From Hydractinia symbiolongicarpus (taxonomy: Eukaryota; Cnidaria; Hydrozoa; Anthoathecata; Hydractiniidae), in assembly GCF_029227915.1 (NCBI RefSeq), contig NC_079878.1, positions 14,074,001-14,138,000 of the forward strand: a DNA stretch of 64,000 bases, in the 5' to 3' direction. The notes below the pieces were generated by a model, which was not told where the DNA came from, ran no database searches, and saw nothing but the letters and a program-made list of their open reading frames with translations. This document shows positions 1 through 13,955 of this stretch, in pieces. Position 1 is the first letter of the stretch, and every line of letters begins with the position of its first letter. Position numbers and translations under genes: made by a program.

Positions 1-2286
1 ATATTACTAACAATCTTGATGGTATGTTCTAACGGTAGTAGTTGGTGTGACAATGTAGATCGAACAAGAAAGTTCGCATATTTAATGTTGTTTTTTCTTT
101 TTTGTGTATTGTCAATACAATGAGCAAAACCAACCCGTTTGTCAACCATAAGCATATCTTCTTGCAGTTTTAATATTCTTGGAATTATGTTACACAAACT
201 ACCATTAATTCTAGGATCATATAACGTTAGATGGATACCTTTTTGTCAGCATTACTTTTTACAGGGCTGACCATAACTAAGTCTTTAAAAATTCTGTTTT
301 TACTTGGAGCAAATGTAGTTGTTGATGTGAAAATGCTATCAACAGATATGTAAAAACGCAATATTTTACAAAATATAAATTCGGGAAAGGTGTATTAATG
401 AGACACAAAAATACTTTCTCGCGAAAAATGTTTTTTTCCAAATACAAAGTTTGAAAGTAAGTCGGTTGCATCAGGAAATATTTGAAAAAATGTGGTGGAA
501 ACAATCTAGTTTAAATCACATGTGCTACACGAATTAATGCCATAAGTTGGCTTACCCTTTCCGTTGCAACCTCCGTGGGGCATTATTTAATAAATTATGG
601 GACAATTGCTTATTGGGGACAGGAGCATGCAACCCAATTTGTTGCATTGCAAGTCTATCGTCTGGTTTCAACTGCATGTTGCTTGAATGTTGGACAAGCA
701 AATGTAAAATTCTTAGTAAATTTCTGGACAACAATTTTTTTCGATGAAAGTTTGTCCAATAATAATGCGTTATTAAATTACATGTGTAAATGTGATCTAT
801 GGTGTACCAGCACGTACTACAAGACGCGGTTAAAAGCAGATCTATGAGGTGTCGGATAACACGATACTTCCTTATTACAAAAAGGATTTACCTTCAAATA
901 CGTCATACATATAGCTTGTTTTTATATCTGTGCTTTTTGGACGCTTTTCGCTACCCGTGAAAGGTGCTTCGTCTGACCTGTATTGATTTGCTAAAAAAAA
1001 TTGACTTGATGCTTTTGCGCACGCATACTCCGAAAAGCATTGACGAAGACCTCACGTGAGACTGTGGTAGGTGAATCAACATGGCGCCGTTGCTTAGGAT
1101 TGCATAATGATTACGAAGGTGATGCACGTCCACAAGATAATTTTTCCTGGTTTAGGTGGTCACAATTTTTTTGAAAAGTTTTTATGTTGAATTGCTTTTT
1201 TGCTTAAGATGAAAATTTCTGCCAAAGCAGATTTCATCAATACGTTTCAATAGTAACATTTAAAATTTATCAGAATATTTTTTGCCTAGATATACAAAGC
1301 GGACCTTGAGAAGAGTCAACATAATCAATTCTATGATGTTTTTTTGTCTCGTTTGGAATCTGTTTGGATATGCGAGTCCCAAACAAAGGCGTTACCGCTG
1401 TATTAGAATTTTAATGTTTTTTTTTTATTATCATCAGTAACTACACTAATACAAATACGCGGACATATCATGTTTTTAATCTTTAGTGATATCAAAATTA
1501 GTTGAATGTAATTCAAGTAAAAACGTTTCTAGGTATCATACAAAATTTAGTGATAAAAAGTAAATTTAATATCATAAATATCTCTAAGAAAAAAAAAAAT
1601 AAAAAAAAATAAAATAAAGGAGAAAAGAGCAACAAATACGATCAACAGAGTGTCTGTCAAAATCTAGAAACTAGTCTTTCCTGATTTTTTATATTTCCCT
1701 GGTTTTATACCCTTTAACCTTGATGAATTTTTGTCTCTTTGAGCAAGCCTGTAGGTATGTGAATTTCCTGACTTTTCCTGACCATGTAGTATAATAGAGA
1801 CGTCTTCTTCACTTCAAGAATGAAAAGAAAAAAGGCGAAACATTGCAAGCCGTGTAAAATTAGGGACAAACCATAGGTTACACATCTTAGTTCAGCCTTC
1901 AATTCTTCGCGCAAAAAGTTTACGGTAGTCTTACAATATTGTTATTCTTTGAGTTGATGCGTGGTGTCCTCGTCTTAGTTAGAACAGTCGCAACATGGTC
2001 GACATTGCAACGATAAACATATGATTATCTGCCTGAGAGGTGTGCATTAAAAATGTTCTTATTTAAAATTTTTTTTTTTTAATTTTTAAAAGCTTTCTAA
2101 CTTTTTGCACAAAAGAAAAGTTAAACTGAAGCAATGTTGATAAAACATGTAAATTTTGCTTTTTTTTTATAAATTAACACGAATTGTGTAAAAAAATTTA
2201 GTCACTATTTAAAAAATATTTTATATGTGTTTCTATATACATATCATAGCTATATTAACAAAAAATTCAAGAAAAAAAAAATGAAT
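1..2286. other. Intergenic, no gene recognised
   Basis: I see no coding exon here. The open frames around 547-847 overlap each other on both strands and match no family I know. A/T homopolymer-rich stretches occur near 1590-1620 and 2065-2095. The segment lies downstream of the AFAP-like gene, so its right edge should contain that gene's 3' UTR. Confidence 0.6.
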
Positions 2287-5200
2287 TTATATAATAATCG
2301 ACTCAACATTTCTGGTTTTATGTTTTCGTCTTTCATTATCTTTTTCGTTCACATCGCCATCATCAAGCAGTGGTTCTGAATGATAGCCTTCTTCATGAAA
2401 ATGCGACTTTTTAAGTGACTTTAACGTAGATGGTCGGTTGGTACCTACATTATTCGTGTACCAAGTAGTCCTGGACGAATGCAATACAGAGTTGCTCGAT
2501 CGCCGCCCCATATTCAAAGCTACCTTCCGATTAATATTCGAATGTATCTTTTTGAGTTCCTTGTCGACTAAAGAATTTCGTTTCTGTACAGTCTCCAAAT
2601 CGCTACAAGCAGTTTTAAATTCCACCTCTGATATACTACAGAATTCACTCTCTATTTGTTTACTTTCCATTTGAGATCGCGCTTCCACCACTACTGAATT
2701 TATATTTTTTAAACAATTCAGAAGTGAAATCTTTTCTCCTTCTAACTCTTCTTTATAATTTTCTAACTCTGAAAGGGATAAACCATCTAATGTTTCTTTA
2801 AACGTCACAAACGACCTGATAAAATACGTCAACGACGACAATTTTCGTACTTTCGGCTTCGGTTTTGTTTTCGGTGGTGTTTTTCTAGCTTCAGAACTGG
2901 CTGAAGATAAATTCTTTTTTGCGACATTACTCGCGTTGCTAAGTTGTCTGTGTAATATTGCACGTCGGATGCTCTCTTGTTGCCTGAGAATACCTTTAAC
3001 ATTTTTAAAAGTTTCCACCGCGTTTTCTCTTTCAGGTATATTTTCAAGCATTTCCAACGGTTGTTCACCGAAGACATGATCCTCGTCGTCTTTCAAATCA
3101 CTAAACCGACGCTTATCGAGATCAATTTTCGTTGCAGAGCCGGGGAAATCGTCAGTAGAGTTTTTGACAAACGACTTCCCTCCGTCGATAGAATCAGGTT
3201 TTACTCTTATTTCGACGCTACTTTTCCGATTTCCAATTGGCGAATGATTGGGTGTTGTAAATTCGTCTTTCAATAGCTCTTTCACATGTGCTAAAAGCTC
3301 TTCCCCGTCTCGTGTTTTAAGTTCAATTTCTCGTTTGATGTCGCGACCGAGGTTACTGGGATTTCTACTAGTATTTGAAACTTTTTCTTCGTCTAGGTAG
3401 GCGCTTCCATTTAGTTGTACAAAATCAAAATCGTCCGAAAGCAGTTTTTCCTTGCTTATAGAGGAATCGCGTGGTTGAGTTCCTGACAGACGGTGGAACA
3501 AAATACCCATTGATATCGCGACCATCCACTGGTCTGCAGTACTCTGATTCGGCGCTTTCAATGAAGCAGATCTTGACTTGGCATCTTTTGAGTAATCGAG
3601 TTTAAACGCGTATTTGTCACGAGCAGGATCGCTTTCGTCGAGAATAACAATGGTGGATAGGTCAATTTTTTTAATAACTTTCTCAGGTTTCGATCGTTTC
3701 GCGATATAAAAGACACCGTTTTTGATCCAACAATGTCTATCTTTATCTTTGATTTTGCTCTCTTCAAAATATTCTGTCAAAGGACCTAAAACAATAAAAA
3801 AGCGACGTTACTGAGAGGTAAGCAAGATTTTCCAACTACACGCTTCTTTAGATAAGAATATACTCCAGAAGTATACCGGAGATAAAATTAGACCAAAAGT
3901 TAAAAAATATCTTAAGAATATTTAGCATATGTTGAAATTTGCTTGTATGCTATCATGGAAGTAAAATATCTGTCCTCAGGTTTTATTTAGAAGTGTTTTT
4001 CCCCACAAAATCTAGGTAAATTTCAGTTCAATTACGCCACTTAAACGACAGTAACATGCGCTAAAAATACGCTAAGAATATAAAGATGATTTTTGCCCGA
4101 AATCTATGAATATTAAAGTTGAAACGAACAAACACAATTCTCATAAAAAATGTTTTACTTGAATTAAAGGTATACGACTTCATAATTTCAATCAATCAAA
4201 TCAAAACAAAACTAAACAAAACTGAACAAACAAACAAACAAATAAATCAAAATTTCTCACCAGATATAGTATTTGTAGGATCAGCAGATTCCCGATATTT
4301 TTCAATAGCTTTCACATCATCAGCAACCAGCATCATGCTACTTCGCTTCTCTTTGTCAGTTTTAGAATCTTTTCCACTGGTGGTACTTCTTCTGGTACTA
4401 GCTGATAATTTGGCTTTATCTTTTGAATCTCTTTTATGCTCTTTCTGAAGACGCTTGAACTCATCCATCCAAACCTTATGAATATCATCATTAGGAGCGA
4501 TGAGGTAAGTTATCGAGTCAGATTCGGCTTTAATATTTATGACTTTTGCCTTCTTCATATTTGATTCTTCAATTACACTACTTTGAATGCACAAAACTTT
4601 TCGCGCGTATTTTTCTCTTTCGTTAGAATAAATCTCAACTACGGATTTACGTAACACCACCCAACGTCTTGAACGAGTTTTACTTAGATCGCTTTCTCGA
4701 AGCTCAAACATGAAATTACTCAATCTTACATGTTCATCAAGTAACGGGGGGATTAATGTTCTATTTTCTGAAAATGAAGATATTGAAGACGTACTGGTCG
4801 TGGAAGAACGACTCGGCCTTCCAGAAGTAACCGTGTACTCTGTTTTGTTGATTTCAGTAATACTCCGTGTGTCGGCATCTTTTGTTACCAGTTCATCGGA
4901 TGCCGACGTTGATGTCGACATTAACGAATATGTCGACGACAGGGGTGATGATAATGAGGGCGACTTTATTGATGTTTTTGGAGATCCAACATTTAATGTA
5001 GAAGCGACTGGTGAGCCATCTAACCTTTTATGCAACTGATCATCTCCATACAGAGCAGACACCCAATTATCCAACTCGCGCTCTGAAGTTAACTCGAATG
5101 TATACTCGCTACCCGAGTCCATAGCAGTGATTCGAAACCTGTAAGAGGATGATGGTGCGTCCGTAAATTCTTCAATGGCTGCATTTCGTAGCGGAATTTT

Positions 5201-8200
5201 CAGCAGAGGCTTTTTGTCCGTTTCATTTTCGAAGCAATAAAATATTTTCCCAGATATACGGCAATATCTTTCAGCTAAAATTTCGTCGTCATCGTTATCG
5301 TCATTAAGAACTTGCATGACGTCACCGCGTTGCGTTTCTTTGAGCATGATATCATCCTCCTTTGGGAGTTCGTAGGATTTATTCTTTGCTTTCCTAGTAA
5401 GTGTGTCCACCGTAAAGCTTCGGATGAGAGAAGACAGGCCTTTTTTCGGAACATCAGCAAATGAATTTTCTGTGATTGTTTTCGATCTCTCTTTCTCGGC
5501 ATATAATTTTGATCTGTCTTTTTCTGAAATCGTTTTTGAGCGTTGTTTTTCTTCCTTTAGCTCCTTCGCGCGTTTCTTCATCTTGCCCACGTGGGGCATA
5601 GTTTTGCTGTGATGAAGAAGCACAGGTTCTGTTTTGTCTTTTTTCTCAATTGAATTGCTTCTTTTTCGAAATATTACTTCGTTGGGTTTCTCCTCTTCGT
5701 CCGCCACTATTTTCTCGTAACTCCCATCGTCGTCGATTTCTTCGTAATGTAACTTCTCAAAAGCATCCCTCCATTTTGCACACTCCTTTTCATTGGACGC
5801 TTTTAAGAGGATTTCTTTGTTTGTGTCTTCAACATGCAATCGTAATAGAACAGGATCGGCGCCAGGTTCGTCAATAATTTCAATTTTCATCGCGTAAAAC
5901 ACCGCAACTGGCGTTGCACTTGTAATATCTTCGTAAAACTTCAGCCACTTATCTCTTGTTATGACAATGAAACGTTCGATGTATCGAAAAGATTGATGAA
6001 ACATTTGGAGCTCTGTTAAAAAACCTGTGTATCGAGCATCTTTAAGTTCTGTATCGCCACGTTGCATACTCTCGGGTTGACTGGGTGTGGTTGGTGCGCG
6101 GCGAGGAGGGAGAGGCAATGGATAACTTGAAGTAATGTACTTCTTTTCTCTATTCACATTATCAAGTGAAGATAAATCATCAGGTTGAAAAGTTTTATTC
6201 TAAAGAAAGTAAAATTTTAAATATAAAAAAAAACTTCAAGTGAAAATCGACGCAAATACAAATTAATTTCTTTACTGCTTAACCAACCTCATTAACAGGA
6301 CTCTCGAGAAAAGACGTATTCGCTTTTTCATCTTGTTTAGATAAAGAAGCTGAAAGAGGCGGCACGTTTGCGTAAGGGAAAGCTTCTTCGCTTTGACTAC
6401 CAACAAATTTCTAAAAAAAAACAGGTTAGTTATTGCAGAAAAGAACAACAGTACTCGGCAGTAATCTAACATTCTCGCTCTAAACTAGGCAGTAATTTAA
6501 CATTCTCGTCCTATACTCGACAGTGGCATAACATTTTTGCTCATACTGGGAACTAACATAGCATTTTTGTCCTAAATCGGCAGTTACATAACATCTAAAA
6601 AGAATTTGAAGAGTAGTCGTAGGTTGTTCATAATGAATCATTTTTTAAAAGGTTGGTGGGTTTGTAATATGTCCACAACAAAATATTTGAACCTTCCAGT
6701 CAGGTAAAAATAAATAAAGCTATTTTTTCTTGTAAGAGAAAAAATAAAGATATTTTCACATTGGATTTTGTGTGAAGTTCGACAGTATTAACCGAGTCTC
6801 ATCTTTATTTTCACTTGGTTGGGTTTTATTCGAATTTCTAGTTAGAAAAGATAACGTATACATACCCCGATACACACAGTCCATTCCTGCCATACATCTT
6901 TCCGCTTTGAGCTGAACCAAATGACTTTATCACCTTCCATAGTGATCTTGAACATATGATAGCCACACACGTCATCCTCCTCAGGAGGGAATGTTAGTGT
7001 AGCGTATGGCAGCAAAATGACAACATCGGCAGGATCTCGTGGCGAACGTTTGTAACTTATCAGTTTGTTGTCTTTAATGCAGCACCAACGGCGGCTCCAG
7101 TGGTTTTTCACCTTTCTGAGTAAATAACCTAGCGTAATAAAAACATAAAGCGTGTCTGTCATATATCAATTTGGGAAAGCATAATCTTCAAGAATTTCGA
7201 GCAATTCTGAAGAAAAATGTGGAAAGATACACTAAGAATGGAGATATTCTGCTGTTTTTAATTTTTCATTAAAAATACTCAAATCTAAATTCAGATAGGT
7301 GGGGCACTGGGATTGGTGCTTAAAACTTTAAGTGTCATTCACTTGTGGCTACCTGAAGATATGACACGAACAGATTAAATCAGAAAATCACTTCTACAAC
7401 ATCTAGAACTTTCCTAATAACATTCTACTGTTCATGGCTTGATATCCACGTTTCCATAGTACAATAAAAACGTAAAAAAACAAAAAAAACCAGCCATGCG
7501 ATGATTTAAAATTCTTATGATACCTTGTAAAACAGCATCTGGATCTTCAAAACTCTCAGAACGTGCTCGTGACGGTTTACTTCGCCTACCGACACGTAGT
7601 AATTTATTCTTTGGAATTTTTTCCGTTGACGGGAATCTTTTTTCCACATCTTCGCTATCAGCAGATTCGTTGTCTCCATCTAAATTATTAAGTTAAAAAA
7701 AGTTAGCGAAGGGTTGATTCTACTAATATATTTTCCTGATCACAGTATTAACGCTTTATGACCAGACTTGTTATAAGATTTGTCTGTTTTTTTTTGTTCT
7801 GAGATATCTTGTCAAAAGCGCAAAAAGTAAACAATAAGATTTCATAACATTTTCAAAACAGCTTTCTTGTTTTTACGAATTGTTAAAAATAGACGGCAGA
7901 CGATAAAGATTATATACTTCCATGTTAGTCCATAAAATAATAAACACCATTCGTGCATTTATTATGAACAAAACAAAACAATTATACATAACACAATAAG
8001 AACTTACCGAGATCAGACATGTAGTTTTTCTTCACAGGAGACGGCATGTCAATTACCATTGAGGGGATGTTTTCATTAGAGGTTGAACTATCCTCTTCCG
8101 TTGATTCCTCGTCTTCACCCTCCTCCTCTTCTTCTTTTATATAACTTTGCGCTCCTCCCTTGTCCATGAGCTGCAACAAAAATAAGACATAAAGAAAAAC

Positions 8201-11200
8201 AATATCGATAACATAGAGAAAGTCACTTTTACACGATACAATTAATCTAAGAGCAATATGTCGCAACTTACATCGACAGAGTTTCTTCCTTTGCGAATTT
8301 CTTTCGCCAAAACATTTAGCCACTTCATTAGGTCGTCTCTCGATTCTGCAGCAAAATATAAAGTTTCGGAACCTTCTTTGTAAATTTTAAAGGAGAAACT
8401 TTTCCAGGTCTCTTCTGCTCTGTCTAATTCGTAACCAGGTAGAAATAATTGTGAGCTTGGGTCGATCGAATCAGGTTGCCTAAAATAGTCATGTTATCAA
8501 ACGTCCTCAAATCATAGGTCGCCAATAAATCTTATGCTCAAATCTTACATTAAAAATATAAACATCGCAAGGATACCTGCTGATTAACAAGTTTGTGTGA
8601 CTATATATACCCCAGATACAAAATTTAGGGTTTTCAAGGTCATTTTTCTCGAATACTTAGGATTCTCAAAATCTAATTTTAATGTGTTGCATACAAGTTG
8701 AAAGTATAAAGTGTTTCACCCTCACCAGCTAACCTGTATAACTTGACAACATTTTATAATTCCTAGATATTCCACCCTGTTTTTTTGCCCTAAATACTAG
8801 ACCTCTGTTCTGGAATGAAATTCTAAAATTAGTTCATATTCTGATCAATGTCAGCTTTTATAGTTACATTTCAAAAAAAAACTAAATTAAACATTTACCT
8901 GTAGCAAATGAGACATTGGTCTTTTACTTTGCAATATCGTTTTTGCCAAACTGCTAAAATCCGTCTTTGATGTAATATACCACAATATACTGCAGACAGG
9001 TCACGTAAAAATTCGACTTCTTTTTCTTTACGGCCTTTGAATTTTTTCATTGGCCAAGTGTTTGAATTAAAACTGTGGTCTCCATCCTTCGTATTCTCTC
9101 CACCCTCCGACTCAGCCAAAGATGCAAATGATCCACTAAGTGAGTTATCTGATAAGGATGATGTATCATCTAAAGAAGATATTTTAACAAACATAACAAA
9201 AGCTTCCACAATTTCTAAAAACGAGATATACTTCAATGCGGATCCTAGGATCAGATTACCATATCAAAAATTTATGGCGAAACAAAATTATTTAACATAT
9301 TAAGAATCACTTAACAACCATTAATTAAATCGACCATTTTGTTATTTTAAAAAAGTACGAAAAAGTTATATCAGCATTCAAGCACAGTGGCAACACACAG
9401 AAAAGAAGATAAATTACCATCAGATTTATCATCCAGCATAATAGTGCTACTAGTTCTCGTTCTACCGCGTTCTGGTAGTTCTGGTGGCATATCAGTTAGT
9501 ACGCCAGGAGTTGGAGGTAAAGGCATAGAGCTATAGTCAGAGTAATTATCTATTCCTTGAGATGGTGGCTGGCTGCCGTGTGGTATGATCATGTCCATTG
9601 CTTCATAAAGATGAGGCGATGTTGGAGACATGAGAGATCTATCTGAGTCAGACATTGGAGGGTTGTCCATGCTTTCATAGATATCCATTGGTGGAGATCT
9701 GCTTAACTAAAATATTGCAAGAGAAGAAATAAATTAGCTGTATTGTATATGTTGTGTATGTGACAAACAATTAATTGATAGGCCAGTAGCAAAATGTTGG
9801 GAAAACCTTGATTTTCCATGATTTAAGGAGCAAATTTCATCAAAAATGGAGCAAGCTTACTTAACTTTAACTAAACTTAACATGAAAAGGATTTTATTGA
9901 TTCACAAGGCAAACCATGATCATTAAAAGGTATTCTAAAGTAGACAGTTTTCTTGTAGGCCAATTGTTAATGTTGCATGGAAACTATTTTTATAGAATCT
10001 TGTATGTGAAAATTGATGGAAGAGGGTAGAGCGCTTTTTACAAAAACAAAAATAATCACCTTTTCAAGCATCTCATCAGGCTTCTCATAAGACGGCTCGT
10101 CTTCATCATCACTTCCATCTTCAAGATCTTCAGATCCTTTCAATGATAAGTACACAGCTAGTCCTTGACCTCCACCACCAGATTTTCCATCTTTGCAATC
10201 AGCTAATATCTTAGCTCGTTGAAATGCATTATACCACAATTTATATTGCTGTTCATCTACTGCTGCTAATACAATAGAGGGATAACCTTTGCACCGGACA
10301 TGGAATGTATATTTTTCAACAGCATCTTGAAAAACCTAATTGTTAGAGCAATAAAACATATCATGTTTAGAATTTAGCAGTGAATTTTTAAAATTAGTGC
10401 AAAAAACTCAAAAAAATTATGTGAATATATTAAAGCTTATAAAGCATGGAATGTTGCAAGTGTGTTGTATAGTTACATGTGATAGTATGCTACTGTTGTT
10501 TTAAAATGCTACACACCTCGTATTCCGTTAGATCTGCAATGCAGTTTGCAGGTTCGGTTAAATCGTTAAAAAGATATAACTTTTGTCGTTTTACAACACT
10601 CCATTGCTTCGTGTTTGATGTGACATTCCGTAACAAGCCAGAATACAATGGTTTTTGTAAATCGTGAACCATAACAATTTCTGGACTATTACTTCTAATA
10701 AATAAATAAAATATATTTCCTATTTATGTTTATCCTTTAGCAATACCTACAGATAATTCTAACCAGACTCAGATTTCAAAAAATGGTTGAGAGGGTTAAC
10801 AACAGTTACCTGTCTTGTAATGGTGATGTAGGATATGGCAAAGTTTTATCATATATTGCTGATGATGACCTGCCTTTTCTTTCCGGGACAGGTGGAGGAG
10901 GGCCGTCAGGGGTTGGGTACTTCTCAGGTATCTTTGCTTCAGTTTTTTCATCAGGGCTACTTAAACTTCCAATTCTTTCATAAATAACATCAATTTCAGG
11001 AATCTCGTTCAAAGACTAACAAAATAAATTAGTTTTTAGAGTTGACATATACACCCAAATTGAAATTCACATTATGCACAGGAAATATATAAATCCAGCT
11101 ACTGCAACTTTGTTACTGTCCTGGAAGATCAAAAATAGGATTATATACAAATAGTCAGAAAGCAACAATATAAGTATTAATATGGGAGACAAATACAAGT

Positions 11201-11770
11201 AATAATTTAAGAGACAAATCAGAGGGCAGGATTGTTAACGAACTGTTTCTGTTTGGACTGTTGTGAGCCAATAATACTAATTTTTGCGGTTTTTTTTATT
11301 TGGTTACTAATTTGGTACATTACAACGTTTACCTCATTTTGGTCAACCAAGTTTTGATTTTTTTGGTAAGGTGCTTGTGACTTGTCTCGATTTTTCCATA
11401 AAGTGGCCTTCTTTGATAGTTCTCTCTGTTTTGTTAAAAATTCTTCACTTGCTGGTGCAGTTGCTCTTCGAGGTTGTATATCTGATAATTCCTGGCCTTC
11501 AAAAACATTTGTTGATGATCTACCTATAAATCTTGGTGGAAGTGAAGGTGGCTTGATAAAATCATCTAGTTGATCAATAAATGTAGAACATTTTTCTGCA
11601 GTGGCAGAAGAAAGCGATGTTTCTTGGGTAATGATATCATGAAGAAAATCTCGTATTTCCAGTAAGATCTTATTGTATTCTATTAATGAAAAAATATAAA
11701 CTAAATTTATTTCATTGAAATGTTCATCATTTTATTTTAATTATCATTGAGTACCTATTTGGTGTAACAT
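2287..11770 (-). CDS. AFAP1-like adaptor with seven PH domains
   Basis: Fourteen exons: 11755-11770, 11333-11679, 10810-11015, 10517-10694, 10060-10335, 9418-9706, 8899-9169, 8272-8479, 8008-8170, 7524-7679, 6866-7128, 6288-6410, 4261-6199 and 2287-3785; about 1,977 residues. The N-terminus (MLHQIEYNKILLEIRDFL) resembles the start of AFAP1/AFAP1L proteins, actin-filament and Src-linked adaptors. Seven PH-like modules, each ending in the typical C-terminal Trp helix, lie near residues 206-290, 497-587, 704-791, 887-984, 1124-1217, 1325-1421 and 1482-1578. A predicted coiled coil near 1800-1900 (EELEGEKISLLNCLK region) matches the place of the AFAP leucine zipper. Proline-rich stretches (PPPPVPERK) and Tyr motifs (VIYERI, DIYESMD, SYEKP) look like SH3/SH2 docking sites. 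The first exon is open upstream, so the start at 11770 is provisional. Membership of the AFAP family is inferred; the PH count is read directly. Confidence 0.82.
6454..6595. repeat. 31-bp degenerate tandem repeat
   Basis: About 4.6 copies of a 31-bp unit (CTCGGCAGTAATCTAACATT plus 11 bases) start at 6454, 6485, 6516, 6547 and 6577. It lies in the intron between the PH3 exon and the 6288-6410 exon of the AFAP-like gene. Confidence 0.75.
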
Positions 11771-13089
11771 TTTCTTGCTTGCTTTTCTTAATTGCAAAAT
11801 TCTGTATATATATATCAAATCAAGAAATAATAAATTGGATAAAAAAGTAATAAAAAATTAGTCACTTTGTAAACTGGTAACTTTTTACTGAGAACCGTTT
11901 AAAATTAGTTTGCCATAATATTTGTATATTTAAACTGAGCTAATAACTTATGGAGGACAAAAAATTACTTAATATCAGGTCTTTGGAAAGTTTTTGTGTA
12001 TGACATCACAACTTCCTGTATTTCAAATATTTAAATCTGTAATATATATCCTAAGATTTCTAAAAAAAGACTTGTTAAACAACTGTTTATCCTCTGTAAC
12101 ATAAGAAATATTCATTATTCATTTTAGTGTCCTTCTATCAGTTTTATATGGTAACACAACAGGACATTAGCTAGCTTTTATTTTAACCACTAGATGGAGG
12201 ATTACCGATTTAAAATGCTATGGGCTGCAAAATATTCCTTATATATAGAAATATATATTGAAGTTTTTCTCATTGCTTCTGATTATAGTACTGGAATCAG
12301 GGCACCTTACTTTGTGGATCACATATCATGCGCATGTTCATAAAAAAATGTTGCATTTTAAAATTTGCTATGTTGGCTTTACAAGTTTAAAAAATACTTT
12401 CAAAAAACTTTAATGCTTTATTTTATTCGGGGATAAGAAGCAAATAATAACAATTGATCGGGTGACTTTACCCCATGGTAAATCACCTGATAGAGTGAAT
12501 GAGTAACACCCTGACCTTCACAATCTTAAAATGTTAATCTGATTGCTATCGCAAAAAAATTTCCTATTGCGAGATCATGATAGCATCTCGGATTGTGCGC
12601 GTCACACATGATACACAATCACAATATTAGGTGTTCTGATTTCAGTACTGTAGGTTGTAAATAATTCAATTGCTTTAAATTATTATAAATTTTGCAATAA
12701 CACATTCATCTTATTATGTTTATAGTATTTTTATATATAGCATGCCTAATAAGGAGAGAAAATTGCCTAAATAAACCACTGTGGGTTATTTAAACTACTT
12801 TAGCCCGATTTGCAGTTGTCCCTGACTGACAAAGGTTGCACAATAAGTTGTCAATGCTTTTTTCGCCAGACATATCTGTGAAGACTACAGATGTTGAAGG
12901 TGTTTTAAGATTTACAATTATTTCAGCATAAATGCAAAGGTAAGTATATACAGAATCAAGGCATATTTTTCTTACTTAAAATTGTCTTTTAAAAGGGCAA
13001 GTCGCAGTCCAAAAGTGCAATATAATATTACGATGCTATTAACTTTAGTTCACACATGTTCAGACTCTTTTTGCCTTTTGAGTGCTTTA

Positions 13090-13900
13090 TACATGTAGCT
13101 TAAGTCTTTTTCAGGAATATTCGCACAATGATGATTCGCACGTGTAAATCGAGTAACGCGTGCGATGTAAAGCGCACGTGCAAAGAATGTTACGAATACC
13201 ACACAGGCTCCCAGGTTATTTTTTGTCGCGCATTCATTTTGCGGTAGAAAAGTTGGGGACGTTTTAAATCGTGAACCCCAAACACGATGATCGTCTACTG
13301 GTATAGAGACTCTCTTAATCTTAACTTCCTTATCTACATGTCCGAAATAGTATGCATGACTATACTGTCATTTTTATATTTATTGTTCACTTTTCAGGTC
13401 ATCACAAGCAAATAGGCAAAAATCTTTATCCATGTGGCTTAAAACTTCAAAAAAATTAAAACCTCACATGGGTTTCGTTTTTACAGGCATAAAGAAAAAA
13501 TCCATTAAATTTGGACTTGAAGAAATTATCTACAATTAAATCCATAATAAAATGTCTATTCCGCCTGTAAGTGCAGTTTTGCAGACTTGTTTCATCCGTG
13601 CTCCGTCGGCGCTCATCTCCGCATTAGTTAAGAATCGCATGGCTGGATTTCTTGTGTAAGACCTGGTTACCAACGACGAAGGGTCCAGGCAAAAGAGATT
13701 TATGTCTACGTAGTTCTTTTAACTAAGTCAGGAGTCGGTGAATTAGCTAGAATGGTCAGGTTGGCTATGAATAGGCTTTCTCGTGGATTAAAAGGACCAG
13801 GACTATTCAATAATTTCTTAGATCTAAAAGTGTCCGACCATGATGGAAATCTATTGGATTTCGAGGGCTGCCATCGCACGCTACAAAATGGATTTTAAAG
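13090..13900. repeat. Dispersed repeat, copy A
   Basis: Shares clear blocks with 24040-25030 in the same orientation: CATTTTGCGGTAGAAAA, TAACTTCCTT, TGTCCGAAATAGTATGC, TTTTCAGGTCATCAC, AATAGGCAAAAA and GATCTAAAAGTGTCC. No coding capacity is visible. It is probably a non-autonomous transposon family; the ends are not defined. Confidence 0.65.
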
Positions 13901-13925
13901 GATTTTGAAAACTCATCATTTATTT

Positions 13926-13955
13926 TTCAGGCGTGCGATTAATCACACGCCTGAA
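13926..13955. repeat. 30-bp palindrome
   Basis: Inverted arms TTCAGGCGTGCGATT / AATCACACGCCTGAA meet without spacer, with one mismatched pair. It lies at the right edge of dispersed repeat copy A. Function unknown. Confidence 0.7.

Noticed and set aside
547-847. Overlapping open frames on both strands near the left end
   Set aside because: Three frames overlap in 300 bases and none shows a domain, splice context or codon bias that sets it apart; treated as chance.
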